Positions 12,300 to 24,023 of a stretch of 64,000 bases of DNA are shown here, in pieces. The stretch is taken from the NCBI GenBank assembly GCA_022578605.1, contig MU394108.1, positions 124,001-188,000 on the forward strand. Direction: 5' to 3'. Within the stretch, counting starts at the first letter, position 1. Each line of letters starts with the position of its first letter. The notes under the pieces are model-generated. The model was given only the letters and a program-made list of their open reading frames with translations, ran no database searches and was not told the DNA's origin. This DNA comes from Camillea tinctor (Eukaryota > Ascomycota > Sordariomycetes > Xylariales > Xylariaceae). The position numbers and the translations under genes are program-made.

Positions 12300-14800
12300 T
12301 CCTGATAGGCACATGTATTCCATCCGAAGAATATATTTATATCTACTCGGAAGAAGCCTACTATTGTATATCAGCTAGCTTATAGGTCACATACACTTCG
12401 TAAGGAATTATGTTTACCTACGTATTATAACCGACAAATAACGATGTTGTATATTAGTGAAAAGTAAGAACATCTCTATACAGGTTATCTATCTTAAAAA
12501 GCAAATAATATTTTCAGCTATCGTTTTCTAGCGGATATAAAAGTTCCTTACGTTTATTTTAGCTACGCTTAGTATCCGTCTCGCCACACCCAATATATAA
12601 CTTGGTGGTTGAAATATGATTATTAACAAAAACATAATGTGAATAATGTGTCCCTCGGTAGGGTATAGTAAGTAGAATTATGTAACAATTTGACAGAAGC
12701 TTACAAAGTAACTTTTAAATACCCCTTGGTTTAGTGATGAAAATCTCTGGAAGACGTATCAAGTGACAGGCAAGAGTGGCGACTGAATCCAAACAACATG
12801 ACTTATCAAATAAGTAGAAACTATCCGGTTAGTTCCCATAACTAACTATTTCCCAGATCAGAACGGTTATTCTCGTAGTTCTAAGTTCCTCATGAACTCG
12901 GTCTAGACTAACGATTTATTATCACGTCTTGTATACTCCTACCTAGCGTTCATCGATGTGTGAACGCCCGATGGCTACTTTACCTGAACTGGGAATCATT
13001 CAGAGATTACTCTCCTCGACGTAACTTAAATTCATTAGATCTGTTCTATTATCTTAACATCTATATAATCAGATCCGAAGTCAACATCAAGTTCTTCTGC
13101 CCCCAGAAAAGGTGAAACTCTAAAAGATATCAACATTCTTCACCGTCTCATTAAATCAAAACAACGAAGAAGCACTTATTCATTGGGCATATTACGAGGC
13201 CCATATTTTAAAACTAGTAAGTCGAATATTGTTCTCCGTTCTACAAGTGAAGCTAGCCATAGTTGGTTTCGTATATAGATAGGTAGTTAGCAAAAAATAG
13301 TCCACATGCTTAGAGATGACAGAAAGAAAGAAAAGATTAAAAAGAGAAGAGAAGAGAAAAGACGATAAGAAACAAAGAAAGTCCTCCAATGTTTTCATTT
13401 CTTTACTGAACTAAACGTTGTTGCTCAAGTTACTTAAGTTGGTTTAACCATTGTCAAGTACGATCGAGATATGAGGGATTTGTTGCCCCGAGTGGGTATA
13501 CCTCCTCCACTAGACACGCGTACGTCTCTTTCTAGTATCTCACGATGTGTACCTAACCTTGATGATTGCTGGGATTAGTTGGTAACGTTGCCACGAAGAG
13601 TAGAAGCTATACAACGGACTAAAACGTCTTTCCTTGTGCTGTTTCACCATATTCCCATAATTGTCTTACGAATGCTTTTGTCTGCAGTACCATCAGCCTT
13701 GAAAAATGTATTACATTCTCTAAGGAACTCTTCCATAGATACAAATTATATAACCTACAGTATTCATTCTTACTATGTGAACATACGTTGTTGGTCCTGT
13801 TTGGGTTTGACTGCGATCGCTTGGAATAAAGCGCCTAAGGTCTATGGGGCAGCTCGATATTAAGGCAGCGCCTGAGATAACGAAGCCTCTCAGGATAAAT
13901 ACTGCCAAGGTTAAACAACGAGTATACTGATAAAGAACTGCTATAAGGGACCTAGCAAGTGCTTGATAGGTAAACAATACGTTGTTGTGTGAGGAACCTA
14001 GACTACAACTAGAGATGTCACTGTTATCTATATACAGGAATCTTCTTTGTTCCTTCCTAACCCCTGACAAGAACATTGGGTCTATATTTAGCATATCCAT
14101 ATACATTATGTACATCTGTGTCTTCATACTATAGCCCAAAGTGAAGCTTGGAATTGTAAAAGATTGCTCAGTATGAGTACTATAGAATATCGTCCAATAA
14201 CTACGCGGAGTCCAAATGAGTAGAAATATACTAAACAAAGGTGTGATACACAGGTTATTGAACTTAGGGCAACTAGCACATATAATTTTCATTATCAAGA
14301 CTCATGAGCGTCAGAATCTCAACATAATCGTCTTCATCTATTAGTGCCCTGCTAGGGATGGACCAAACATATATCGTCTGCTACCTTATCCTTTTTTTTC
14401 TTTTCTATCCTTATAGAACGTCTTGATTTGTAAGATCAACCTTTCGTATCGAAAAATGTGCCGTGAAAGGGGTAACCGTATTGGATATCATGTGATGTGT
14501 ATGGGGCTTTTATTAGCGAAGAGTATATTAATATCTGATCACACCCGATTTTGAGAGGTAGAAAATTGATAATAATATATAGAGAGTATTCCTTAAGTTG
14601 AGATTATTTATTTGAGCGCTTAACTCAGTGTGAATTTAGAGAACTAATAAACGAGGTGGTTTTTATGGGATGTGTACTTATACCACAATATATTCTCAAC
14701 TCTAGTAGTGGTGACACTTGAGAGCCTCAAATCCTAAGCAACAGTAAAACTATATATACGACGAAGAAAATGACATGAATATAGTGAAGTATATACTGAG
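12300..14800. other. AT-rich, gene-empty block
   Basis: Composition is visibly more AT- and TA-rich than in flanking DNA, with many stop codons in all frames. Frames of up to ~190 codons exist (e.g. 13720-14298 minus) but read as hydrophobic low-information protein with no domain. The appearance fits repeat-induced point mutation (RIP) of an old repeat, but no repeat partner is visible in the window. Confidence 0.45.
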
Positions 14801-15134
14801 AAAACCCCCAACCCCCCCTTTCGTCATAGATGTGCTTCCTTGGTCATCCCCCTTTTGACATCCAGCTCGCCTTTTCCCCTCATCCCCTCCTCTATTACGT
14901 GCCTATGCCCTTCTTCATTCGCCCATCCAAGAGGTCTTTACAGGTTATACCCGAAATAGAGGCAAATTTGGAGACACAACAGAGCATCTAAACACTCACG
15001 CATTCCCACACCACGAGCCCTCCTTTAACTCTTATGTGAAAACACCAATAACAAACTCTCACTAGTGGTCACCTCTCTCCTTACTTGACCAAAACTGATT
15101 AAACTGCCATCCACACAATCCCACAGCCACATGC

Positions 15135-16027
15135 TTAAGCCATGGTCTTAACCGTACCATCGGGCACACACGTGGCGCAGCCGCAGGTCTCAATGACGCG
15201 GACCTCCTCGGTACAGTGGGGCAATAGAGTGCTGGTGGAGGGGAAGGGAGCCTGGGTGGGCTCGCCGGGCTTGCAGATCGAGGTTGGCGCGACGCAGAGC
15301 TAGGGAACGGTTAGTTGGCGAGTTGCTTGTGGATGTCGTAGTAGAGAGATTGTGTATTTTGGGGGGGGGGGGGGATAAGGATAGAAGGAGGGAAGAACAG
15401 GAAGGAAGTTATGTGTACATATATATTATACGAATGCACAGGCGGGGTGATGGAGAAAACTATGCGCAAGACGAAGCGATGGGAAGGAGGGGTGTAGGGC
15501 AGAGAGTACAATCCTCTAAGATGTCTTTGAGTGAGATTGTAGGCTTATGTCTTCACATGAATGTTGCCATGAGCCACGAAGGCCTAAGAACAACCTTCAT
15601 GATTGCGGCAAACAGGTCTTTAGAACCTTACCTTACTGGAAAGGGCGGTGGGGAGAGGATGGAAGTACTTGAGGACGAAAAGCGAAAGACGGCGAAAGAG
15701 AAAAAGCTAGAACCCATATCTCTTAGGATTAACTGCTAAATACTTACAAAACCACAGCGTCCAACGGGAGGGATCGAAGTAGTCACGGTCGTGAGGGTTG
15801 GACAGGCGTAGTGACCTGGGAACGAGGTTGGTGTACCAGTGGGGGAGGCAACGGCACTGGAAAGGTTACATAGTTAGCCGTTTTCTTTATTCTTTATATA
15901 TATCAAATGATTCTCGTGTCGTTGATACGGACACAATTCTGCATATATACCCAATATTCACAAGAATGTAAACTTACCTCTGAAACAGAGCCGCAGCTAC
16001 GACGGCGAGGTACTTGAAAGCATGCAT
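15135..16027 (-). CDS. Small secreted cysteine-rich protein (candidate effector), three exons
   Basis: Three exons: 16027-15978, 15856-15748 and 15299-15135. Intron 1 (15857-15977) is GTAAGT..TTTCCAG and intron 2 (15300-15747) is GTAAGT..CCTAG; both joins keep frame and give 107 residues ending in TAA. Residues 1-20 (MHAFKYLAVVAAALFQSAVA) form a signal peptide with an AVA-SP cleavage site. The mature ~87 residues hold eight cysteines, at 35, 51, 55, 62, 82, 92, 94 and 97 (spacing C-x15-C-x3-C-x6-C-x19-C-x9-C-x-C-x2-C), and many Thr/Ser/Pro (CPTLTTVTTSIPP, TQAPFPSTSTLLP) that could be O-glycosylated. There is no transmembrane or GPI-type tail. The exons are distinctly GC-richer than the surrounding DNA, which supports coding. 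Intron 2 is 448 bp, long for a fungus, and carries a run of 14 G (15361-15374), so an undetected exon there cannot be excluded. Function unknown; secretion and disulphide bonding are inferred. The gene is alone in ~11.9 kb of gene-poor sequence. Confidence 0.75.
15361..15374 (+). repeat. G14 homopolymer inside intron 2 of the secreted-protein gene
   Basis: Fourteen consecutive G on the plus strand (C14 on the coding strand) lie 62 nt upstream of the intron 2 acceptor on the coding strand. The length may be variable or mis-assembled. Confidence 0.8.
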
Positions 16028-19000
16028 TGTTATTGTTGTTGCGGGAAAAGGTGGGTTATTGTGATGTGTTGTTATAAGTCCCGTGCGTGCTGAGTAGACG
16101 GGGGTAATAGGGGGCAATCAAGATTCAATGTTCTCGCGCTTGGGATGGGTTCAAGATGAACCGAAAGGATATATGAATAAATAACTATATAATGATCAAA
16201 CAAGATCGATTTATATGATGCTGGAGAGATCTGGATAGGCATGAAAATTCCCCAGAGTTCTGGGGCGAGGAGGAGGAACTTTTTATATCCTTGGCAGCAC
16301 CCCCATGTTCATTATCTTATTAACTCGTCTTTTCTCATATATGCTGAAGTTAGATATTGTGGGACGTTATCCCCAAATTTAAGATACTCAATAATGTCAA
16401 ATCAGCCTCATACATCGAGAAACACTGTGTAGCTCAACCAGAGAAAACGGGAGCATGAGGGGAGCAGGTAAGCTCAGGGCTGAAGCCTCAGCTGTTAGAG
16501 TTCCACTATATTGTCACCCCCAACCAATCCACGCACCCAAAAAAAGAAGTACTGCGAACGAGGATTCTACCTGTTTGTCGATCACGTCGAAGCCATCATT
16601 ATGTGAATCCTGTAGTTAGTTAGGTTGCACACACGAACATACGAAATATACGGTGCTGGGAAGGATTGTCGGTGTCAGCCAGAGGTGGTCTTACAAAGAA
16701 CCAACACTTACTGGGGAGGGTAATTTGGGTTCTTTTCGCCCTTGCGTCACACGAACGACGACGAAGATGGAAAAGGGGGAAGGGGAAAAAAAAAGAATAC
16801 AGCTACCTACCTAGGTAACCAACAATTAAACTCCAGCTCACACCGGCTAGCAAAGCTTACAACCGCCACATGTATGTACCAGACGTACAAATGCTGCATG
16901 GAAATTGCGAAGGATCCCTCGCTGTTGGATCCATCCGGGTGCATGTCTGTGCCCTTTGCCTGTTTCCTTATTTTTCTGGGGAAAGAAGAAAAAGAAGAAT
17001 CCATAACACGATTATACCCAGTTATGCCCATAGTGTTTCTTTTCCCCATCCATATGTCATCCTTAATCCCTTCCAATCAACTACCGATGTACATGCATAT
17101 ATACCAAGGTCCACTGGTATTATAGGGCACGTTACGTAAATAAAAGGCTGGATTCAACCTTTTCCTCTCTCTTTAACAACCCCCTTTTTTCTGTTTCTTG
17201 GTGCTAGTGTAGGAATCCACATCAGCTAACTTGCTCGTCTAAATGCTTAATGTGACTTGATCTCTTTTAGTGCGCTAATAAGTTACGAGAAGTAGTTATA
17301 CATCTACGACTGACGTCAAAAACTCCAAGTCTCTCTCTCTCTCTCCTTTTTTTTTTTTTTGGTCTTTTGAGGTGCTAATGCTGATGCAGGTAGCTTGCAA
17401 GTTATCACCGCCCTAGTTCTGAGTTCGGCCCCGAGCTCCCCGGTGAAGCAGCGCCGCAAAAGAAGCACATGAGCAATCTAGACCTCAAAGGTACTATACT
17501 AACTTATATGATGCAGTAGTGTAGTAGCACTACTAGTACGCTGACCGATCTAAGACCTTTCCTTACCGTGGGACGGAAAGAAAGAAAAAAACAAGCATTG
17601 TGGGGAGAGAATAAGCTTTTTAGGATCCTAGTTCGCGAGACGAACGAGCTAGGACGTCTCAGCTTCTATGAGGTATCTACGTACGTATACGTGGTAAGAT
17701 GAGGCGGTGATAGTGGCGCTACGGTAGAGAAAATAATAAAGCCGAAAACGAGCTTATGCGCCTGTTTATTGAACTCTCCTATCACGATCCTCATCGAAAT
17801 TTCTTTCCTCGTATTAGTTTTTTTTCTTCGATAGTTGATCGTATACGAACTATCTACCTGTCAACGTCCTAGAGGTTCTGTGAACGGATGACAAGATGCC
17901 ATAAACACCAGTTAGCCAACCAATCGAACGGGACGAGAGCGAAAGAAAGTGGTGACGATGATACTGCTGATGATAATGGTGAGAAACGAAGAGTCAGATG
18001 AATATAAAACGAAAGTAACCAAGTCTAGAGCTGAGGTAAGACGAGGCGTTTTCCCTTTTCTGCCCTTTCAGCTTAAAGCTCCGCGACATCCAATTGGGTA
18101 CCAAACTAGGACCATATATCACATGGAAAATAGAATTATCCGTCGAGTATACCTGTTCGTCGATCGGACCACTTCCTTCCACCCCTCTCTCTCTCACTTT
18201 TCGTGTATGCGTGAAAAAAAGCAGACTGCAATATACTGCCCGGCCGCTGTCCCGCTACTCACTCAGCCCTATATATATAACTATGTAGGTATAACCAAGT
18301 GGCCAGACCCCTGACTTCTGTGCCCAACCATTGGCCGAGTTATCGAGCCTTTAACTACATACGTACATACCAATTCTCACATAGATGAATAAGCCTTCTC
18401 TCGCCCGTTCGACTGATCGTTGGCCCTTCCATGCTGTTCTAAGTGAACCTAGTTAGTCTCCATGCAATCCCCGCCTGATATCGAACTGCCGTACCGGCTG
18501 TCTCATCTCATCTTACCTCACCTCAGCCTGGCCTCTTCTTTATCCTGCGCGGGTGAGCGGCCAACATACCGGGCTGGGCATCGGTCCTTTCCCCTCTTTA
18601 CTCGCTCATAGAAAAAGGAAGGGGGCCATACCACGTGCTTCGAACTAACCACGATAGTAGTAGTAGTTAATATTATTGTTGAGGCCGTATGGGAACGAAT
18701 GAGCTGAGCGCTCCCTTGATATCCATAGTCTCACGTATAAGCTTACCTACTATAGGATATGACCAAAGGAGAAGCCCCGTAAAAGGCGTTATTGTATAGA
18801 GAGGATCGAAGGAGAGAAGGAACAGGGAGGCTTGGATAGGAAAGGGTTCTTATTCATCTCACGAGTATCTTCCTCATCAGGGTTGGGAATGGATAGGGTA
18901 GGTTCTTGTACGAACAAACTAGAACGAGTAAGAAAAGGAGAATAAGTGAGGCACAAGGTATTTCCAACTCTCTGCACGCGCATGCGATAAAACGGATCTC

Positions 19001-20094
19001 TCAGTGACTTCGTAGACGTGGTTCATGATCATAAAAAAGGAAGGGCAGATAGTACAGAGGCAGTTCTCCATGTGGGGTTAACGCCATGCCTAGCTGTCCC
19101 GTTAGACGAGCCTCGAACCTTGTGTCTTTGCTCCACGAGACAGAATAGGCTATATACTCAGCTCACTGAGCTTGGTGGATTTTGTAGGATGATGAGAGTC
19201 TCACCAGTCTCTGGGCTGCCTGCTTGCGGGCCCTGTGATATGCGCTGCTGAAAATATTTCCCCTATCTATCCGAATTGTGAAACAAAACTAAATACGATG
19301 AGAAATAGCAACAAAGACCCTTGTGTCAACAGGCGAATGCTCAGCCTCACTTCTCTCTTGTAGTAATCCCGAACCGAAGTTACCTAGGTTACTCCTAGTA
19401 GTAGGCGGAGAAGTGGATACGTAGGTAGTTGATATATCACAACTAATCTGCAGAAACCAAATTAAAACAAACAAGTCTACCAGTCTAAGACTCATAAGAC
19501 AGCTAAACATCCGAGTCACGCAAACTAGCAACTACAGGCTACACACATATACACCAAGAAGATACTGACCCAGATAGTTACTAGGAACCCAGGTAGTCAG
19601 CCTAATCCGTGCACAGAAAGGATTCCACTGTTACACGCGGTATAAATAACAGTTTGACTTTGAGTATTGAATATCCTATAACAACTAGAAAGGGGAAGGG
19701 AAGGGAGGTTCATGAGAGGGGCTACCTGGTGCTCATCAATATCTCAACAATTATGATTATGTGATTGATAATATTAATTTACCTACTACCTATATACTCC
19801 TAGGAGACAGGAAAGTGAGGCTAGGCAACTTAACTATAATCTTAAGTAGAAAAAAGGAACGATTCCTAATAAAAGCCACAGAGAGAAGAAGAAGACGATG
19901 CAAGCCATCGGAGAGTGTCGAGATAAACCCCGAATCTGTATTTACACAGTAGGCAGGTAGAGACACGAGAAATAGTTTAACTTGAGCCATTACTTTTTGA
20001 CCTGGGACATCCCCGCCTCCATGTTCCATCCTTGTTTATTAGCGCTCAAGTCGTAGTCTCTTTTTTTTCTCTGGGCTGTCAATAACCCTAACCT
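16028..20094. other. Gene-sparse DNA, distal part
   Basis: The first few hundred bases should be the promoter of the secreted-protein gene. The remainder up to the TAN1 stop has no supportable gene. It holds CT- and T-rich tracts (17331-17360), a palindromic CRE-type octamer at 17311-17318 and scattered CCTAGGTA motifs (16808-16818, 19381-19395). Short frames lack domains or convincing splice partners. Confidence 0.5.
17311..17318. promoter_or_regulatory. CRE-like palindrome TGACGTCA
   Basis: An exact TGACGTCA octamer, the consensus for ATF/CREB-type bZIP factors. It lies about 1.3 kb upstream of the secreted-protein start, so the link to that gene is speculative. Confidence 0.3.
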
Positions 20095-21449
20095 TCACTC
20101 CTTGGAGGCTTCCTCAGACTCCTTCTTCTCTTCTTCCTTGGTCTCCTTTATGGGCTCCTCTTTAGTCTCTTCCTTCGCTAGCTCCTTGGACGCCTTCGCA
20201 GAGGACAAATACAATTCATGTATATTGTACTTTTTCAAGGCGTCCCAATCTCCATCGACGACGCTCATGCCGCAGAACGTCTGATCGTATCAGGCTAATG
20301 TTAGTTTTTCTTCTTATTTTCTTTTCCATTCATCCATTTCGCACATAATTAGAAAGGGGGAGAAAGCAACGAACCTGGAAGATATCGATAAGAATCACTT
20401 TATCGGGCGATGACAGGTTTACTTTGTGTTGGGGCGATATAAGCCCAGCGACCTGCTTTATGACATCGTCCCGCTTCAGTGTGCTGTGGGCGCGGAACGA
20501 TGGGCGGATAGCGTACTGATCCAGATGTAAGTAACCTCTTGTCAAATCATCAAAAGTCATCCCACTCACCGAGTACGCCTTCTTCCCATCCGCCTCTTTG
20601 TCTCCTTCACCCTCTTCTGTTCTATCTCCCTCTCCCTCACCTTCCCCACTGTCACCCTGGCCCTTAAGCGTAAACCACTCCCCCAGCACCGTCCTCGCCA
20701 CCTCCTCGACGCCCTTTTCCGTCGCCTTCCCCGTGAGCGTGATGGGCGTGAACTTATTAATGAACCTTGATTTCGCCATCTTCTTCTTCTCCTTTGATGC
20801 GCCCGGGCCGCCGGCGGCATCTGTGCAGATAGCGCGCACCAGGGCGATGGGGTCGACGGGAGGGCGTGTACGCATGAACAGCAGACAGTCCAGGTTCGTG
20901 CGTATGGGCTCAAAGGGGCCCGCTTCCTTCTTGCTACCGTCTTTGGAGGACTTCAGCTCTTTCAGCTCGCGCTCGATCATGTCTTCGATGTCTTCTTCTA
21001 CTTCTTCTTCTCCATCTTCGTCGCTTGCTTTGCCGTTGCTTTCGCCGGCTGGTTTGATGCCGTACAGTTTTTCTCCGTACTATAACATGTTCAGTTCAAA
21101 AAATGAGTTACAAAAGAAAGGAATTCTAGAGGGAAGGGGGCGTGAATGTCATACCTCATCGCAGATAGCAACCAGCTCATCCATAGCCCGCGACTCCTTG
21201 TGCCGCTGGCACGTGGTCCATATGCCCATGTCGCCGACTTCAATGTGTCTCCCCTTCATGGCCTCCATCTTAGCCTTATAATGAGGCGTTGACCACTTGC
21301 CGCCGGAACCCCCCTACTTCTCATTAGTATAATTGGTGGCAAGGCTGCGGATAGATATATATATAGACACTTACCTGCCTTTTCTTCAATTTGGGTCCCT
21401 CAGCTCCTCCAGATGCACCATGCTTTCTCTTGCCCGACGATGAGTCCAT
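20095..21449 (-). CDS. TAN1: THUMP-domain tRNA acetylation cofactor (Tan1)
   Basis: Tan1/THUMPD1 binds tRNA and presents Ser/Leu tRNAs to the Kre33/NAT10 acetyltransferase for ac4C12 formation (family knowledge). Four exons: 21449-21375, 21313-21155, 21079-20375 and 20280-20095; all junctions are GT..AG and in frame, giving 374 residues. The N-terminus MDSSSGKRKHGASGG..KLKKRQ is basic and is followed by GKWSTPHYKAKM and MGIWTTCQRHKESRAMDEL. An acidic linker is rich in E/D. The THUMP domain covers roughly residues 200-330: FINKFTPITLTGKATEKGVEE, AIRPSFRAHSTLKRDDVIKQVAGLI and VNLSSPDKVILIDIFQ, then TFCGMSVVDGDWDALKKYN after the last intron. A low-complexity EGEGEGDRTEEGEGD insert lies inside the THUMP region. 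The tail is Lys/Glu-rich. Confidence 0.93.
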
Positions 21450-22049
21450 AGTTGCTTAGAAACCCAATTATCTTCAATTGGCTTATTATCGGGGTTGTTG
21501 ATTATGGTGTGACCTGGGTAGGTTAAGGCTGTAGGAAGATAGAAGATAGATATTGAAGATGCTAAGAAGATGAAGGCGAGGCAAGTCTTATGATAGGTCC
21601 TGACCGACCCACTTTTCAACAGTACGTTTAAGTTTGTGGAACAGTCTCTAAAACCTAGGTAGTCCTGGTCTGTGCGTCTTGCGCCTACATCTAATCAAAA
21701 TCCTCGATACCAATGCTATGTAACATAACAGATATTAAAATCCCCTTTTAGTATACAGAAAAAATGTATACATGTATGCTAGCTCTCGGCAATACACCAC
21801 GTTGCCACCGATTGTAGCAGGGTATATTAGGTATTGAGTTATGGAAAACCAACCAACCAACCAACCAGCTCTCTCCAAGTCCAAAATGTATAAGTCGTAG
21901 AATGCTATGGATGAGAGACAACAAACAGAAACACAACCCACGCCTCTGGGTATAGATAATAAAGCTTCCCACCTCTTTCTTTTGTTATACATCATCAATA
22001 ATTCGTGCCCTTCCTTTTGAACCCTCCCTATTCCCTTGTTTACCCCTAA
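21450..22049. other. TAN1 promoter / LRO1 3' flank
   Basis: These 600 bp lie upstream of TAN1 and downstream of LRO1 on the same strand. They contain an (ACCA)n run near 21848-21866. No gene was seen. Confidence 0.5.
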
Positions 22050-24023
22050 TTATGCCCCTTCCTTTTCCTCGCCCTGTTTTTGGTCTTCCTCATAGACCTT
22101 AACCTTTTCCGCGTACTCCCGAATATTGCTGATAATATGATCTTGGATCATATGGCCCTTACCAGCAGCCACTCTCAATACCAGTTCGTTGAGGAGCTGC
22201 CGGCCTAGGATATCCACGTGGTCCGCCGTGTTCGGTCCACCACGGGGGTTGAACCGTTCGGGTTCGTGGGGCATCTCCATTACCGAGACCTTGACACCTG
22301 CCGGGTTGTAACGCTTTATATTCCATCCCTTGGAACACATGTAACCAGTACTAAGAAGGCTGACGGTACCATCGCCCTCACCCATAATGACGCCGTGGTC
22401 AATCTCGTCAACGGTCAATGTCGTGTCGATTGTGATATTCAGATTCGTCAAGCTCGGAAATTCGGGGGTTCGGTAATAATACCCCCTTTCGGTTGGCTTA
22501 CCCACACCGTAGAAGCAGTATATCTTCAGGTTAGGGGCCAAAGGAAGCCTGGTTTCTAGCGGATTGATCCATTTCCGCGGGTCCATTTCGTTAGCTTCCA
22601 CCTCGGCAGTTGTATGGGCGACTCCATGAGAGTAACTGTCCAGGATCCGGTCTCGGTACCAGTCGTCGCTTGTTTCCAGGAGATATTTCATAGCATCTGC
22701 AACAGTGAAATTCTTCTCCGGAGTAGTCCAGTTTTGTCCAGTTCTGAAGTTTATGAACGATCCAAACGATTTTTTTTGACCAGGTTGGTCGTCTGGGGCC
22801 CAGGTCAGATTCCCCCAGACCGCGTCTCCGCCTAAAGGCAACATGGCCGAAATACCCGGCATGGCGCGGAATATTTCGGCCCGCTCGTCCTTGTTCAAGA
22901 ATTTCTCGAGCCCGTAAACAGCAAAAGCATTGAGCTGAGCGGTGTCTCGCATTTCGCCAGATAGCACGGCCGTAACATCCTTTACTGCGCCTAGCATACA
23001 ACCGCTGATGTTGATCCACGCCTCGATATGTTTATCTACCCAATCATCCCCTCCTTTGCCCCCCAAAGGAGAGGCAACCCAGTGGAAAAAGTAAAACAAA
23101 ACCTGACTACCCATGCTGTGAGATGCTAGGACCACCTTTTCACCTGAAAATTGATGTGCCATCTCCACATGAGTCTTTAGCTTGGTGAAATATTGATCGC
23201 GAATTTCGAGGTTCTGATACGACAAGCGCCAATCATATGCGGCCGTGAACGAGTTGGTGGGATCATAACCGAGAGATGCGAGGTTTTCGAGTATTTTGTT
23301 CCATATCCAGTATCCGGTAATAAAGAAGTCGGTGGCATCGAAGCCCTGAGCGGCTCTTAGTTTGATATTGGGAGGATCCAACCCCGTCCGTTTATCCAGC
23401 ATGATGTGCTTCTTCCACACCTCCTTGTCCATCACCAAAGCTCTCATCATGGTCCAGCTACCCCACAACCGCTTTCGAAAATACGGTCGGGAGATGTTTG
23501 AGGTTCCCCAGGACTCAAGACCAGTCGAAATCACACCGGGCACCATGATAATGGGGTGGTGGACATCCAGGCCTTCGGCTCGGGCTTTGACACCTACCGC
23601 AAAGGCATCATAACTGTCGGCAAAGTCTCGTTCGCCTTTCTACAACCACGGTGCTTAGTCAGAGGTGTATCTTTCTCTTAAATGGGGGCCTTGCTAACTT
23701 ACTACAATATCTTTCATGTCCTTGACGAAGCCCGCGGGCAAAACATCAAGGAAGCTGTCTATATTCAGCTCGCCAAACTCGGGAAACTCTATCAGGTCGT
23801 TGCTCTTGGCCATCCAGCCAGCGGCGATGATGCCGAATAAGCTTCCAAGAAAGAAGATGAAGGTGTTTTTCCGTTTCCGCGTCTTGTGCTCATGATGGAT
23901 GATAGTAATTTTCTCGCCGCCGGATCTCGTCGGGCTGGGGCTGCGTGGAGTGGGAGGGATCGACGAAGAGGATTCTGAGGGTGTGTCGGCCGTAGCGACT
24001 CGACGTCGGAGTTCTGAAGCCAT
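22050..24023 (-). CDS. LRO1: Phospholipid:diacylglycerol acyltransferase (PDAT)
   Basis: An LCAT-family enzyme of the ER that moves an acyl chain from a phospholipid to diacylglycerol, making triacylglycerol (family knowledge). Two exons, 24023-23703 and 23639-22050, with a 63-bp intron (GTAAGT..TTGTAG); 636 residues, close to yeast Lro1 (661). A cytosolic N-terminal tail ends in basic HKTRKRK and is followed by one membrane anchor at about 54-72 (TFIFFLGSLFGIIAAGWMA). The luminal domain has HHPIIMVPGVISTGLESWG, a lid region with WGSWTMMR, and AYDWRLSYQNLE. The catalytic triad fits Ser282 (in SHSMGS), Asp530 (GEGDGTVS) and His581 (ADHVDIL); the spacings match yeast Ser324/Asp567/His618. Acidic Lys/Glu tail. 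Upstream is a promoter shared with NAA30. Confidence 0.97.

Noticed and set aside
13720..14298. 192-codon minus-strand frame in the AT-rich block
   Set aside because: Hydrophobic, compositionally determined sequence with no domain, no signal peptide and no consistent codon bias; expected by chance in AT-rich DNA.
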